64,000 nucleotides of DNA from JAYOEY01 sp038120295 (GTDB lineage: Bacteria; Pseudomonadota; Alphaproteobacteria; MPNO01; UBA2964), in contig JAYOLL010000002.1 of the NCBI GenBank assembly GCA_038120295.1, forward strand, positions 124,001 through 188,000. The letters run 5' to 3'. Each line of letters opens with the position of its first letter. The first letter of the stretch is position 1. Below, one piece after another: positions 41,906 to 50,315 of the stretch. A model generated the notes under the pieces. It was given only the letters and a program-made list of their open reading frames with translations, was not told where the DNA came from and did no database searches. A program made the translations under genes and the position numbers.

Positions 41906-44251
41906 TCAGCTGGTTTTGCCGCGCGACAGCACGGCCCAGACTTTCTGCGACGTGACCGGCATGTGCAGGCCGCTGGTATCGTAATCGCGCAGCGCATCCG
42001 CCACAGCATTCATCGCCGCCCCGAGCGACGGCGTCGTGCCGGCTTCGCCGCCGCCCTTGACGCCCAGCGGGTTGCTTTCGGTCAGCGCCGCCTCGCATGT
42101 CTCGATATTGAACGACGGCAGCTGGTCGGCGCGCGGCATGCCGTAATCCATGAAGGATGCTGCGATCAGCTGCCCGGACTCGTCATAGACGTTTTCCTCC
42201 CAGAACACCTGCCCGACACCCTGGGCGATTCCGCCATGCACCTGGCCCTCGACGATCAGCGGGTTGATGACCCGTCCGACATCGTCGATGGCGCTCCAGT
42301 TCTCCAAGGTGACATGACCCGTCTCGGCATCGATCTCGACCTCGGCGACGGCGCAGCCGGTCGGGTAAGCGGGGAGCCGGTGCCACATTTCGTGTTCGTC
42401 CTCCAGCGGCCCGCGCATATCCTCGGGCACCGCGTCGTTCAGCGCGGTCCCGGCAAGCTCGAACAGCCCGATGGTCCGGTCGGTGCCGGCGACGCTGAAG
42501 GCGCAATCAGCGAATACGACGTCTTCTTCCGCCGCTTCCAGTACGTGGGCGGCGAGTTTCTTTCCTTTTGCGATGATCTTGTCGGTCACCCACACCATCA
42601 AAGCGCCGGCGAGCCGCATCGACCGGTCGGAATGGCTGCCGCCGCCCTCCTTGACGATATCGGTGTCGCCGGTGATCAGGTTGACCGACTCGAACGGGAC
42701 GCCGAGCTGCGAGACGATGACCTGTGCGAAGGTGGTCTCGTGGCCCTGACCGTGATTCTGGGTGCCGAGGATCATGTCGATCCGGCCTTCAGGGCGGATC
42801 GTTATTTCGCAGCGTTCCTGCGGCCAGCCGACGGGCGTCTCGACATAGTTCGAGAGCCCGATGCCGCGCAGCTTGCCCTGTTTCGCCGCCGCCGCCCGGC
42901 GCGCCTCGAACCCGGCCCAGTCGGCGAGCCCCGCCGCGCGCTTCATGTTGTCGTGGAACGTGCCGCAATCGTAGACCACTCCCATCGGGTTGGTGTAGGG
43001 CAGCTTTTCCGGCGCGATCAGGTTCAGGTTGCGCAGCGCGATCCGGTCGCGCCCGGTTTCCGCCGCCGCCCGGTCGAGCAGCCGTTCGATCACCAGCATG
43101 GTTTCGGGCCGCCCGGCGCCGCGATAGGGAGCGGTGGGCAGCGTGTTGGTGATGACGCCCCGCACGCGCACATAGGCGGTCGGCACGTCGTAGATGCTGG
43201 AAACGATCCGCACCCCGTTGGCGAGCGGCACGAACGACACCAGATTGCCGCCGATATTGCCAAGATGGTCGATCCTGAGACCGAGAATTCTGCCGTCGCC
43301 GTCGAGCGCCAATGACGCGCGGGTAATAAGGTCGCGCGCCTGATAGTCGCTCAGGAAGGCCTCGGTCCGTTCCGACGTCCAGCGCACCGGCTTTCCGATG
43401 ATTTTCGCGGCCCACAGCGCCAGCACGAATTCCGGATAGACCCAGTTGCGCATGCCGAATCCGCCGCCGACCTCCTCGCATTTGACGCGCATCTTCTCGG
43501 CCGGCACGCCGAACATCTGCATCAGGGTCCATTGCTGGCGTACCACGCCCTGGCTGCCGGACAGGAAGGTATAGGCGCCGGTTTCGGCATCGTAGGCGCC
43601 GACGCCGGCGCGCGGTTCCATAGAGACCGCGGTGATGCGGTTGTTGCGCACCTCGACCGAGGTCGCATGGGCGGCGTTGGCGAAGGTTGCATCGGTCGTT
43701 GCCTTGTTGCCCAGCTCGGCGTCGAACGCGGTGTTGTCGGGCGCGCCGTCCCAGATGACGGGTGCGCCTTGCTTGATGGCCTCCGCGCTGTCGATGACCG
43801 CCGGCAGGATGTCGAATTCGATCTCGACTTTCTCGGCCGCGTCCTTGGCCTGCGCCAGCGTGTCGGCGACGACGAAGACGAGCCCCTCGCCGATATGGCG
43901 CACCTTGCCGAGCGCCAGCGGGTAGTGCGGCGCCTCGAAGATCGGCGAGCCGTCCCGGTTGGCGAAGGCGGGTTCCTTCGGGTTGTGTATCTGCGGCGGA
44001 TTGACCACATGCGGGATCGCGCCCATCCCGTCGGCCAGATAATCCTCGGCGGTGAAAACGCCATGGACGCCCGGTGCGGATTTCGCCTTCGTTGTGTCGA
44101 TGGATCTGATCACGGCGTGACCGACATTGGCGCGCAGCACGTAGCCGTGAAGCTGGCCCGGCATGGTGTAATCGTCGGTGAAGTTTCCCGCGCCGGTCAG
44201 AAGCCGTTCGTCCTCCTTGCGCGGCAAAGGCGCGCCGATGCCCTTATCCAT
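41906..44251 (-). CDS. Molybdenum hydroxylase large subunit (xanthine dehydrogenase / CoxL family)
   Basis: 781-residue MCD-binding subunit. N-terminal domain GAPLPRKEDERLLTGAGNFT; molybdopterin domains CEEVGGGFGMRNWVYPEFVL, PTAPYRGAGRPETMLVIERL, NHGQGHETTFAQVI and the C-terminal LGVKGGGEAGTTPSLGAAMN with the expected catalytic Glu. Again no small iron-sulfur or FAD subunit is encoded nearby. The ATG at 44251 follows GGGAGAGG; a longer open frame upstream is antisense to the UbiD gene. It shares domain order with the protein at 24076, but the sequences differ substantially, so they are separate enzymes. Confidence 0.88.
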   Translation of the reverse strand: MDKGIGAPLPRKEDERLLTGAGNFTDDYTMPGQLHGYVLRANVGHAVIRSIDTTKAKSAPGVHGVFTAEDYLADGMGAIPHVVNPPQIHNPKEPAFANRDGSPIFEAPHYPLALGKVRHIGEGLVFVVADTLAQAKDAAEKVEIEFDILPAVIDSAEAIKQGAPVIWDGAPDNTAFDAELGNKATTDATFANAAHATSVEVRNNRITAVSMEPRAGVGAYDAETGAYTFLSGSQGVVRQQWTLMQMFGVPAEKMRVKCEEVGGGFGMRNWVYPEFVLALWAAKIIGKPVRWTSERTEAFLSDYQARDLITRASLALDGDGRILGLRIDHLGNIGGNLVSFVPLANGVRIVSSIYDVPTAYVRVRGVITNTLPTAPYRGAGRPETMLVIERLLDRAAAETGRDRIALRNLNLIAPEKLPYTNPMGVVYDCGTFHDNMKRAAGLADWAGFEARRAAAAKQGKLRGIGLSNYVETPVGWPQERCEITIRPEGRIDMILGTQNHGQGHETTFAQVIVSQLGVPFESVNLITGDTDIVKEGGGSHSDRSMRLAGALMVWVTDKIIAKGKKLAAHVLEAAEEDVVFADCAFSVAGTDRTIGLFELAGTALNDAVPEDMRGPLEDEHEMWHRLPAYPTGCAVAEVEIDAETGHVTLENWSAIDDVGRVINPLIVEGQVHGGIAQGVGQVFWEENVYDESGQLIAASFMDYGMPRADQLPSFNIETCEAALTESNPLGVKGGGEAGTTPSLGAAMNAVADALRDYDTSGLHMPVTSQKVWAVLSRGKTS

Positions 44252-44372
44252 CGATATCCTCTCCCTGTTTCTTTCTGCATTGTGTCGCAGCTTCGCGAGC
44301 TTGCAAACCGGCGCCGATTGTTCGCCCGGTCCGTCGCCGCTATCCTTTGGGACAAATTCAGGGAGACGAACC

Positions 44373-45914
44373 ATGGACGATGCCAGACCGGCCGCCGCCG
44401 CAGTGGATTTCGACCGATTCCGGCTGAGGCGCTTCGTCGACGAGCAGGTTGCGGCGGGCGAGGTGCAGGTCATCGACGATCCGGTCGCGCTGATCGATAT
44501 CGCCGGACATCTGGAAGGCAATCCTATGGCGGTGCTGTTCCGAAAGGCTGGGCCCGAGCAGGCGGAGATCGTCGGCAACGTGCTGGGGCCGAGCCGGCTG
44601 GGCGCGGCATTCGGCCTGCCGCGGTCGGAGCTGCCGCAGGAAATTATGAAGCGCATGCACCGGCCGCAGCCTCTGGTCGCGGTCGGCCGCGACCAGGCCC
44701 CGGTGCAGCGCATCGTGCTGGAAGGCGACGACGCGGACCTGACGCGCCTGCCCGCGAACCTGCAGCATGGCTGCGATGGCGGACCCTATATCTCCTCCAG
44801 CATCGATTACGTAATCGACCCGGAGACCGGCTGGACCAATATCGGAGTACGGCGGCTGATGCTGCGCGGCAGGCGCGAAACCGGCATCGACCTGGTGGCG
44901 CCCAGCGATCTGCGCCAGATCTATCTGGCGAGCGCGGCGAAAGACGAGCCGGTGCCCATAGCCTTCGCCATCGGCTCGCACCCGATCGATTTCGTCGCCG
45001 CCAACATGCGCGTGCCGGTCGACGAGCTTCCCTTGCTGGCGGCGCTGCGGGGCGAGCCCTTGCCGCTGGTCAAATGCGTGACGAACGATATTCGTGTGCC
45101 GGCCGATGCCGAGATGATCCTCGAAGGCTATCTCGATGCGCGCGGCCATGTGGAGCCGGAAGGTCCCTATGGCGAGTTCTTCGGCTATTACGGTGTGATG
45201 AAGGAAAACCCGGTCTTCCACCTGACCGCCATCACCATGCGGGACGACGCGCTGTTCCAGACCGCGACGATCAGCGGGCGCAGCCTTAACACGACGGAGA
45301 CCGCCAACCTCGGCACGCTCCGCACGGAAATCATGATCTGGCGGGCGCTGCAGACCGCGGTGCGCGAGCCGGTGGCGGTGCATGCGATGGCCGAAAGCAA
45401 CGGCTGCAACCATGTGCGCGTGGCGCTGCGCCAGCGCGTGCCGGGCGAGGCGCGCAACGCCATCGCCGCCGTGTTCGGCGCGTTCGCCAATGTGAAGCAT
45501 GTGTTCGTGGTCGACGACGATATCGACGTCACGTCCGACCAGCAGATGGAATGGGCGCTCTCAACCCGGTTCCAGGCCGACCGCGACCTGGTGGTGCAGA
45601 ACGGTTTCCGCACCCTGCCGCTGGACCCGTCGCTCGATGGCGCGCGCACCGGCGCCAAGGCCGGGTTCGACCTGACGCTGCCGTTCGGCAAGCGCGACGT
45701 GCTGGCTTTCACCGTGCCCGTGCCGCCGGTGCGCGGCACGGCGCGGTTCCAGACGGTGCGCGAAGCGCTGTCGTCCGGCCCGATGATGTTCGGCGAGCTG
45801 ATGGCCGCGCTGGGCAGCGACGACGGGCGCGAGATCGTGCTGGAGCTGGAAGCGCTGCGCGAGGCGGGTGAACTAACGCGCCTTGAAGAAGGGCAGTACA
45901 CGCTCGTAGGATGA
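44373..45914 (+). CDS. UbiD-family prenylated-FMN decarboxylase
   Basis: 513 residues. The prFMN-binding face is visible in YISSSIDYVIDPETGWTNIG and RRLMLRGRRETGIDLVAPSD, and the catalytic Glu region in VEPEGPYGEFFGYYGVMKEN. It probably (de)carboxylates an aromatic or unsaturated acid using prenylated FMN, which needs a UbiX-type prenyltransferase not present here. The ATG is preceded by GGGAGACG. It diverges from the molybdenum hydroxylase gene with 121 bases between the starts, so common regulation is likely. Confidence 0.88.
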   Translation: MDDARPAAAAVDFDRFRLRRFVDEQVAAGEVQVIDDPVALIDIAGHLEGNPMAVLFRKAGPEQAEIVGNVLGPSRLGAAFGLPRSELPQEIMKRMHRPQPLVAVGRDQAPVQRIVLEGDDADLTRLPANLQHGCDGGPYISSSIDYVIDPETGWTNIGVRRLMLRGRRETGIDLVAPSDLRQIYLASAAKDEPVPIAFAIGSHPIDFVAANMRVPVDELPLLAALRGEPLPLVKCVTNDIRVPADAEMILEGYLDARGHVEPEGPYGEFFGYYGVMKENPVFHLTAITMRDDALFQTATISGRSLNTTETANLGTLRTEIMIWRALQTAVREPVAVHAMAESNGCNHVRVALRQRVPGEARNAIAAVFGAFANVKHVFVVDDDIDVTSDQQMEWALSTRFQADRDLVVQNGFRTLPLDPSLDGARTGAKAGFDLTLPFGKRDVLAFTVPVPPVRGTARFQTVREALSSGPMMFGELMAALGSDDGREIVLELEALREAGELTRLEEGQYTLVG

Positions 45915-45928
45915 GAGGGTAGGGAGTC

Positions 45929-45954
45929 GGTCCCTTCCCGTGCGGGAAGGGACC
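45929..45954. terminator. Bidirectional terminator between ubiD-like and hsp20
   Basis: An 11-pair perfect stem, GGTCCCTTCCC with GGGAAGGGACC (four-base loop), lies between two convergent genes. On the plus strand it is followed by TGATTTTA. Confidence 0.75.
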
Positions 45955-45969
45955 TGATTTTATGCCGGG

Positions 45970-46392
45970 TTACGCCGCCCGTATTTCGACCTTCCTCGCC
46001 GTGTCCTTTGGCGGTCCGGCCTTGGGTGCGCGGAGTGTCAGCACGCCGTCCTTGAAATCGGCGGTGATGTCGTCCGCCCTGATGTCCGCGGGCAGTCGGA
46101 ATGTCCGCTGGAAGCAGCCGAAGGCGCGTTCGGTGAAGAAATAGGTCTTTCCCTTCTCTTCGCGCTCCGTCTTCTTCTCGCCTTTGACGGTCAGAACGCC
46201 GTCATGGATTTCGACGTCGACGTCCTTTGCGGCGACGCCCGGCAGTTCGACATTGATTTCGTTTTGTTCGCCGGTTGTGGCTGCGTCCGCGCTGGGCGCG
46301 AAGAACCCGGCGATCCGCTCGCCGACATTGCGGAACGGCTGCATGAATTCCGGCCACCAGACGCCCTGACCCTGATCCGTTTTCTCAACCAT
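45970..46392 (-). CDS. Hsp20 family small heat-shock protein
   Basis: 140-residue alpha-crystallin-type chaperone. The crystallin domain (about 40-130) has INVELPGVAAKDVDVEIHDG, VLTVKGEKKTEREEKGKTYF and the RTFRLPADIRADDITADFKD region with the final VLTLRAPK motif. It begins MVEKTDQGQGVWWPE, with GGAGGAC just upstream. A long open frame continuing beyond this start (to 47562) is antisense to the permease gene and not coding. Transcribed from the same divergent region as the APC permease, where an inverted repeat (46456-46474) might be an operator. Confidence 0.92.
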   Translation of the reverse strand: MVEKTDQGQGVWWPEFMQPFRNVGERIAGFFAPSADAATTGEQNEINVELPGVAAKDVDVEIHDGVLTVKGEKKTEREEKGKTYFFTERAFGCFQRTFRLPADIRADDITADFKDGVLTLRAPKAGPPKDTARKVEIRAA

Positions 46393-46557
46393 GATGTCCT
46401 CCAGATATATCGACCGATGCGGTCCCGATAATCTGCATCTGGTCGATGCCGTTCGGTTTTCAAGACGTGAAAACACGCTGGAACATCCCCATATACAAAG
46501 AGGAGTCCGGCCGTCGCAGGCGTGCATCGGCGGGCTTCGGGGAGAGGGGAGAAACGC

Positions 46558-47835
46558 ATGAAAAGCCAGACGGATACCCAGATGGATGCCCAGATCGATG
46601 CTCAGATGGATGCTGGGGCGGATACCGGTCTGAAGCGGGTGCTTTCTCTGCCATTGTTGGTGCTCTACGGCCTGGGCACGACCATTGGCGCGGGCATTTT
46701 TGTTCTGACCGGCAAGGTCGCCGGCGTTGCCGGCGGGTTTGCGCCGCTGGCCTTTCTGTCGGCGGCTATCCTCGCCGGTCTGGCGGCGCTGTGTTTTGCG
46801 GAGCTTGCCGTACGGCATCCCGAAAGCGGCGGCGCAGCCGTCTATGTCAAGGAAGGGCTCGGCTCCGACCGGCTCGCCCTGCTGACCGGAGGGTTGGTGA
46901 TCCTGGCCGGGCTGGTGTCGACGGCGACGATCATTACCGGTTTCGCCGGTTACGCGGGCGACCTGGTGCCGGCACCCGCTCTTGCATTGAAACTTGGCGC
47001 GGCGGTGCTGCTCGGGCTGATCGCGTTCTGGGGTGTGCAGGAATCCGTCACGGTGGCGGCAACCGTCACCATCGCCGAGGTCGGCGTCCTCATCGCGATC
47101 TGTCTGTTCGGCCTGCCGGGATTGACGCTCGATGGGATCGGCAAGGCCATGCAGCCCGCTACGGCGGATGCAGTGATCTGGGCCGGCGTCGCCTCCGGCG
47201 CCCTGCTGGCCTTCTACGCCTTTATCGGTTTCGAGGACATCGTCAATGTCGCGGAGGAGACCCGGGATCCCCATCGCACGCTGCCGCGCGCTATCATCGT
47301 CACCCTGGTTGTGACGTCTATCCTCTACGTGGCTGTGTCCCTGATCGCCGTGACCGCCGCGCCCCTGAACGAGCTTGCCGGAAGTACAGCGCCGCTGACG
47401 TTTCTGTTCGAGCGGGTCAGCGGCCTGCCTGGAGGAACGATCAGCATTATCGCGATTTTTTCCGTGCTCAACGGCGCGCTGATCCAGATCATCATGGCGT
47501 CCCGCGTTTTCTTCGGGCTGGGTCGTCGAGGCTGGCTCCCCGCCTGGCTGGCGACGGTGCACCGCACAACACGCACCCCGTCGAACGCCATTATATTGTG
47601 CGTTCTGATTGTTGCTCTCCTGGTGACGGCGTTTCCGCTCGAAGCGCTCGCCAAGACGACATCCTTCATCACATTGGCGATCTTCGCCCTGGTCGCGGTG
47701 GCATTGTTCAGGCTGAAGCGGAAGACACAGGCAGTGCCGGCCGGCGGGTTCAGCGTGCCGATATGGCTGCCGGTCGCAACCGTTGCCGCGATCGCCGCGC
47801 TGGTGATCGCGGAACTCTATAACCGCCTGGGCTGA
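46558..47835 (+). CDS. APC-family amino acid permease
   Basis: Twelve-helix amino acid/polyamine transporter of about 425 residues. The first helix carries the typical GLGTTIGAGIFVLTGK, followed by AFLSAAILAGLAALCFAELA, and the helix-6 region FYAFIGFEDIVNVAEET is characteristic. The cytosolic N-terminus has four tandem QxDx units (residues 4-19), caused by a 12-base repeat. Start at 46558 (GGGAGAAACGC upstream). It is 16 bases before the FNT channel gene. Confidence 0.9.
   Translation: MKSQTDTQMDAQIDAQMDAGADTGLKRVLSLPLLVLYGLGTTIGAGIFVLTGKVAGVAGGFAPLAFLSAAILAGLAALCFAELAVRHPESGGAAVYVKEGLGSDRLALLTGGLVILAGLVSTATIITGFAGYAGDLVPAPALALKLGAAVLLGLIAFWGVQESVTVAATVTIAEVGVLIAICLFGLPGLTLDGIGKAMQPATADAVIWAGVASGALLAFYAFIGFEDIVNVAEETRDPHRTLPRAIIVTLVVTSILYVAVSLIAVTAAPLNELAGSTAPLTFLFERVSGLPGGTISIIAIFSVLNGALIQIIMASRVFFGLGRRGWLPAWLATVHRTTRTPSNAIILCVLIVALLVTAFPLEALAKTTSFITLAIFALVAVALFRLKRKTQAVPAGGFSVPIWLPVATVAAIAALVIAELYNRLG
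46567..46614 (+). repeat. Four tandem 12-base repeats in the APC permease gene
   Basis: Units begin at 46567, 46579, 46591 and 46603 (consensus CAGATGGATGCT; the first unit is CAGACGGATACC). They keep the reading frame and encode QTDT, QMDA, QIDA and QMDA. Each unit is a multiple of three, so copy-number change would alter length without shifting the frame. Confidence 0.85.
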
Positions 47836-47851
47836 CGAAAGGAGCTTGCAG

Positions 47852-48664
47852 ATGACGGATCAGACAACGTCCGGTCGGGGGGCCGATGAAGCTTTCGATG
47901 CCTATCGTCCCCAGCGAATCGCGGAGCGGATCGAGGATGCCGGCGTAGCGAAGGCCAATCTGGGGCTGCTCGAGATGCTGACGCTTGCCGTGCTCGCCGG
48001 CGCGTTCATTTCCTTCGGGGCCGTTTTCTACACCGTTGCAGTCACCGACTCCGCGCTCGGTTTCGGCATGACGCGCGTGATCGGCGGGCTGGTTTTCTCG
48101 CTCGGGCTGATCCTTGTCGTGATCGCCGGGGCGGAGCTCTTCACCGGCAATAATCTGATCGTCATGGCCTGGGCCGACGGCCGCATCGAGGCCGGGCGCA
48201 TGCTGCGCAACTGGGCCATCGTCTATGCCGGCAATTTTATCGGCGCCGTGGCGTCCGCCTTTTTTATTCACTGGTCCGGCGTTCTCGGTATGCATGACGG
48301 GGCGGTGGCAGAAACTGCACGAACCATCGCCGCCGCAAAGATCGCGCTCGCGCCCGATCAGGCCTTCGTGCGCGGCATGTTGTGCAACGCGCTGGTGTGT
48401 CTTGCCATCTGGCTGTCTTTCGCCGCGCATCGAGTGTCCGGCAAGATTCTGGCGATCATTTTTCCGATTACCGCGTTCGTCGCGCTCGGATTCGAACACA
48501 GCATCGCCAACATGTATTTCCTGCCCGTCGCGATGCTGCAGGGCGCAGACGTCACGGTGGCGGACCTTTTCGCTAACCTGGTCCCGGTAACGCTTGGCAA
48601 TATCGTCGGCGGGGCGGGACTCGTCGGGCTGGTTTACTGGATCGTGTACTCCAGGAACCGGTGA
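47852..48664 (+). CDS. Formate/nitrite transporter (FNT) family channel
   Basis: 270-residue membrane protein with six helices and the FNT hallmarks: LAGAFISFGAVFYTVAV, the central GAELFTGNNLIVMAW and GFEHSIANMYFLPVAML with the pore His/Asn region. The N-terminal segment (RIEDAGVAKANLGLLEMLTL) is typical of FocA-like members. The ATG at 47852 lies seven bases after AGGAG; a TTG six bases earlier is less likely. It follows the APC permease, presumably co-transcribed. The anion (formate, nitrite or other) is not decidable. Confidence 0.9.
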   Translation: MTDQTTSGRGADEAFDAYRPQRIAERIEDAGVAKANLGLLEMLTLAVLAGAFISFGAVFYTVAVTDSALGFGMTRVIGGLVFSLGLILVVIAGAELFTGNNLIVMAWADGRIEAGRMLRNWAIVYAGNFIGAVASAFFIHWSGVLGMHDGAVAETARTIAAAKIALAPDQAFVRGMLCNALVCLAIWLSFAAHRVSGKILAIIFPITAFVALGFEHSIANMYFLPVAMLQGADVTVADLFANLVPVTLGNIVGGAGLVGLVYWIVYSRNR

Positions 48665-49129
48665 CTATTCCTCTTCCGGGCGACCTGCCATCATTCGGAC
48701 GGCGCGGTAGGTCATGACCCTGTCGCCCTTCTGGTTGAACACGTCGTTCTGCGTCGTGACGATGCCGCGATTGCCCTTGCTGGTCGGGCGCACCGCGGTG
48801 ACCTCGACTTCGGCGTGGACCGTGTCGCCGGCGAACACCGGACCCAGCACCTTCTTCTCGACTTCCAGCAGCGCCAGCCCTGTGGTCTGCATGGTGGACT
48901 GGCACAGCAGCCCCTCGATGATCGTGTAGACACAGGCGGCCGGAGAAACGCGCCCCTGGATCACCCCGCCATGTTCGGCGAAGGACAGATCGGTAAACAG
49001 GGTCTCCACCATGCCGGTGACGCCGATGAAATTGACGATGTCGGGTTCGGTGATGGTGCGGTTGAGGGTTTTGAACTTGTCGCCGACTGAAAGGTCGTCC
49101 CAGTGAAGCCCGATACCCAGCGTTTTCAT
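48665..49129 (-). CDS. MaoC-family (hot-dog fold) dehydratase
   Basis: 154-residue hot-dog protein. Features: LGIGLHWDDLSVGDKFKTLN, DIVNFIGVTGMVETLFTD, and VFAGDTVHAEVEVTAVRPTS. Family enzymes hydrate enoyl-CoA thioesters. It is coupled by ATGA overlap to the CoA-transferase gene and is the last gene of the badH-badI-CoA-transferase unit, so it probably acts on a CoA ester in the same pathway. Confidence 0.85.
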   Translation of the reverse strand: MKTLGIGLHWDDLSVGDKFKTLNRTITEPDIVNFIGVTGMVETLFTDLSFAEHGGVIQGRVSPAACVYTIIEGLLCQSTMQTTGLALLEVEKKVLGPVFAGDTVHAEVEVTAVRPTSKGNRGIVTTQNDVFNQKGDRVMTYRAVRMMAGRPEEE

Positions 49130-50307
49130 GTCTCTTTCCCCGTGATCTCGTTTATTTCGTCTTCCGAAAGACCGGCCTCGCGCAGGATTTCATCCGTGTG
49201 TTCGCCGAGCTTGGGCTGCATCCGGCTCAGCTCCGGCTCGGTCCGGCTGTAGCGCACCGGAAAATCCGGCAGGACGATGTCGCCCTCGGTCGGGTGGGTG
49301 CGCTTGCGAAAAAAATCGACCGCCGCGAGATGCGGGTCGTGCTCGACTTCTTCCAGTGTCGCGATGGGCGCTGACGGGATGTCGAGCTCGGCAAACCGTT
49401 TTACCCAGTATTCGGTCGTCTCGCCGGTCAGGCATTCCCCGGCGAGGCGATACAGCTCCTCGATATTATCGCTGCGGTTCGACAGCGTATCGAAACGCGG
49501 ATCGTCGGCGAGCTCCGGCCGCCCGACCTCATTCCAGAACTTGCGCCACTGCACATCGACATAGGCCAGCATGCAGATATGGCCGTCGCTGGTTTTGTAC
49601 GGACGCCGCCACGGGGCGAGCACGCGGGTATAGCCGAGCGATGCTTCCGGCGGGTCGAACGTGTGGCCGTAGAGATGTTCGGTCATGTTGTAGGCGACCA
49701 TGGTCTCGAACATCGGGATTTCGACGAACTGACCCTTGCCAGATCGCTCGCGCTCCAGCAGCGCCGCCATCACCGCATAGGCGGCGACCAGCGCGCAGGT
49801 CTTGTCGGCCATGATGGTCGGCAGATAGCGCGGCTCGCCAATGAGGCGCGCCATCAGGTCGGCCCCGCCGCTCTGTCCCTGGATCACGTCGTCATAGGCC
49901 GGCGCGCCGGCATAGGGACCGCGCTCTCCGTATCCGTGGATTCCGGCATAGACGATGCGCGGGTTGCGCGCGTTGACGGATTTGTAGTCGAGGCCGAGCG
50001 GCACCAGCTTCTGCGGCCGGATCGAATGGAAGAACACGTCCGCCTTGTCGATCAGCCGCCACAGAGCCTCGCGCGCCGACTCCTTCTTCAGGTCCAGCAC
50101 GACCGAGCGCTTGTTGCGGTTGAGCCCCATGAAGAGCGCCGCCATGTCCTTCGAGCGCGACGGGCCGGTATAACGCGTGGTGTCTCCCGCCGGCGCTTCG
50201 ACCTTGATCACGTCGGCCCCGAGATCGCCCATGATCTGGGTCGCCAGCGGCCCCAGCACGACGGAGCTGAGATCGAGGACGCGGAACCCCGCGAGCGGGC
50301 CGGCCAT
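49126..50307 (-). CDS. CaiB/BaiF-type (family III) CoA-transferase
   Basis: 393 residues, full length. Markers: GFRVLDLSSVVLGPLATQIM, GADVIKVEAPAGDTTRYTGP (the catalytic Asp position follows in the KDMAALFMGLNRNKRSVVLD block), and the C-terminal YSRTEPELSRMQPKLGEHTD. I use the ATG at 50307 (MAGPLAGF); upstream in-frame sequence is antisense-like and overlaps the BadI-like gene. It probably shuttles CoA between an acid substrate and a donor, supplying the CoA ester for the BadH/BadI steps. Confidence 0.9.
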   Translation of the reverse strand: MAGPLAGFRVLDLSSVVLGPLATQIMGDLGADVIKVEAPAGDTTRYTGPSRSKDMAALFMGLNRNKRSVVLDLKKESAREALWRLIDKADVFFHSIRPQKLVPLGLDYKSVNARNPRIVYAGIHGYGERGPYAGAPAYDDVIQGQSGGADLMARLIGEPRYLPTIMADKTCALVAAYAVMAALLERERSGKGQFVEIPMFETMVAYNMTEHLYGHTFDPPEASLGYTRVLAPWRRPYKTSDGHICMLAYVDVQWRKFWNEVGRPELADDPRFDTLSNRSDNIEELYRLAGECLTGETTEYWVKRFAELDIPSAPIATLEEVEHDPHLAAVDFFRKRTHPTEGDIVLPDFPVRYSRTEPELSRMQPKLGEHTDEILREAGLSEDEINEITGKET

Positions 50308-50315
50308 GGCGTGAC

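Noticed and set aside
40955..43315. Long open plus-strand frame of about 786 codons
   Set aside because: It is antisense to the amidohydrolase and molybdenum hydroxylase genes, with the biased composition of a GC-rich shadow frame.
43532..45289. Plus-strand frame spanning the molybdenum hydroxylase and UbiD genes
   Set aside because: It contradicts two well-supported genes with family motifs in other frames.
45970..47562. Long open minus-strand frame continuing upstream of hsp20
   Set aside because: The part beyond 46392 is antisense to the permease and rich in His/Arg/Gln as expected of a shadow frame.
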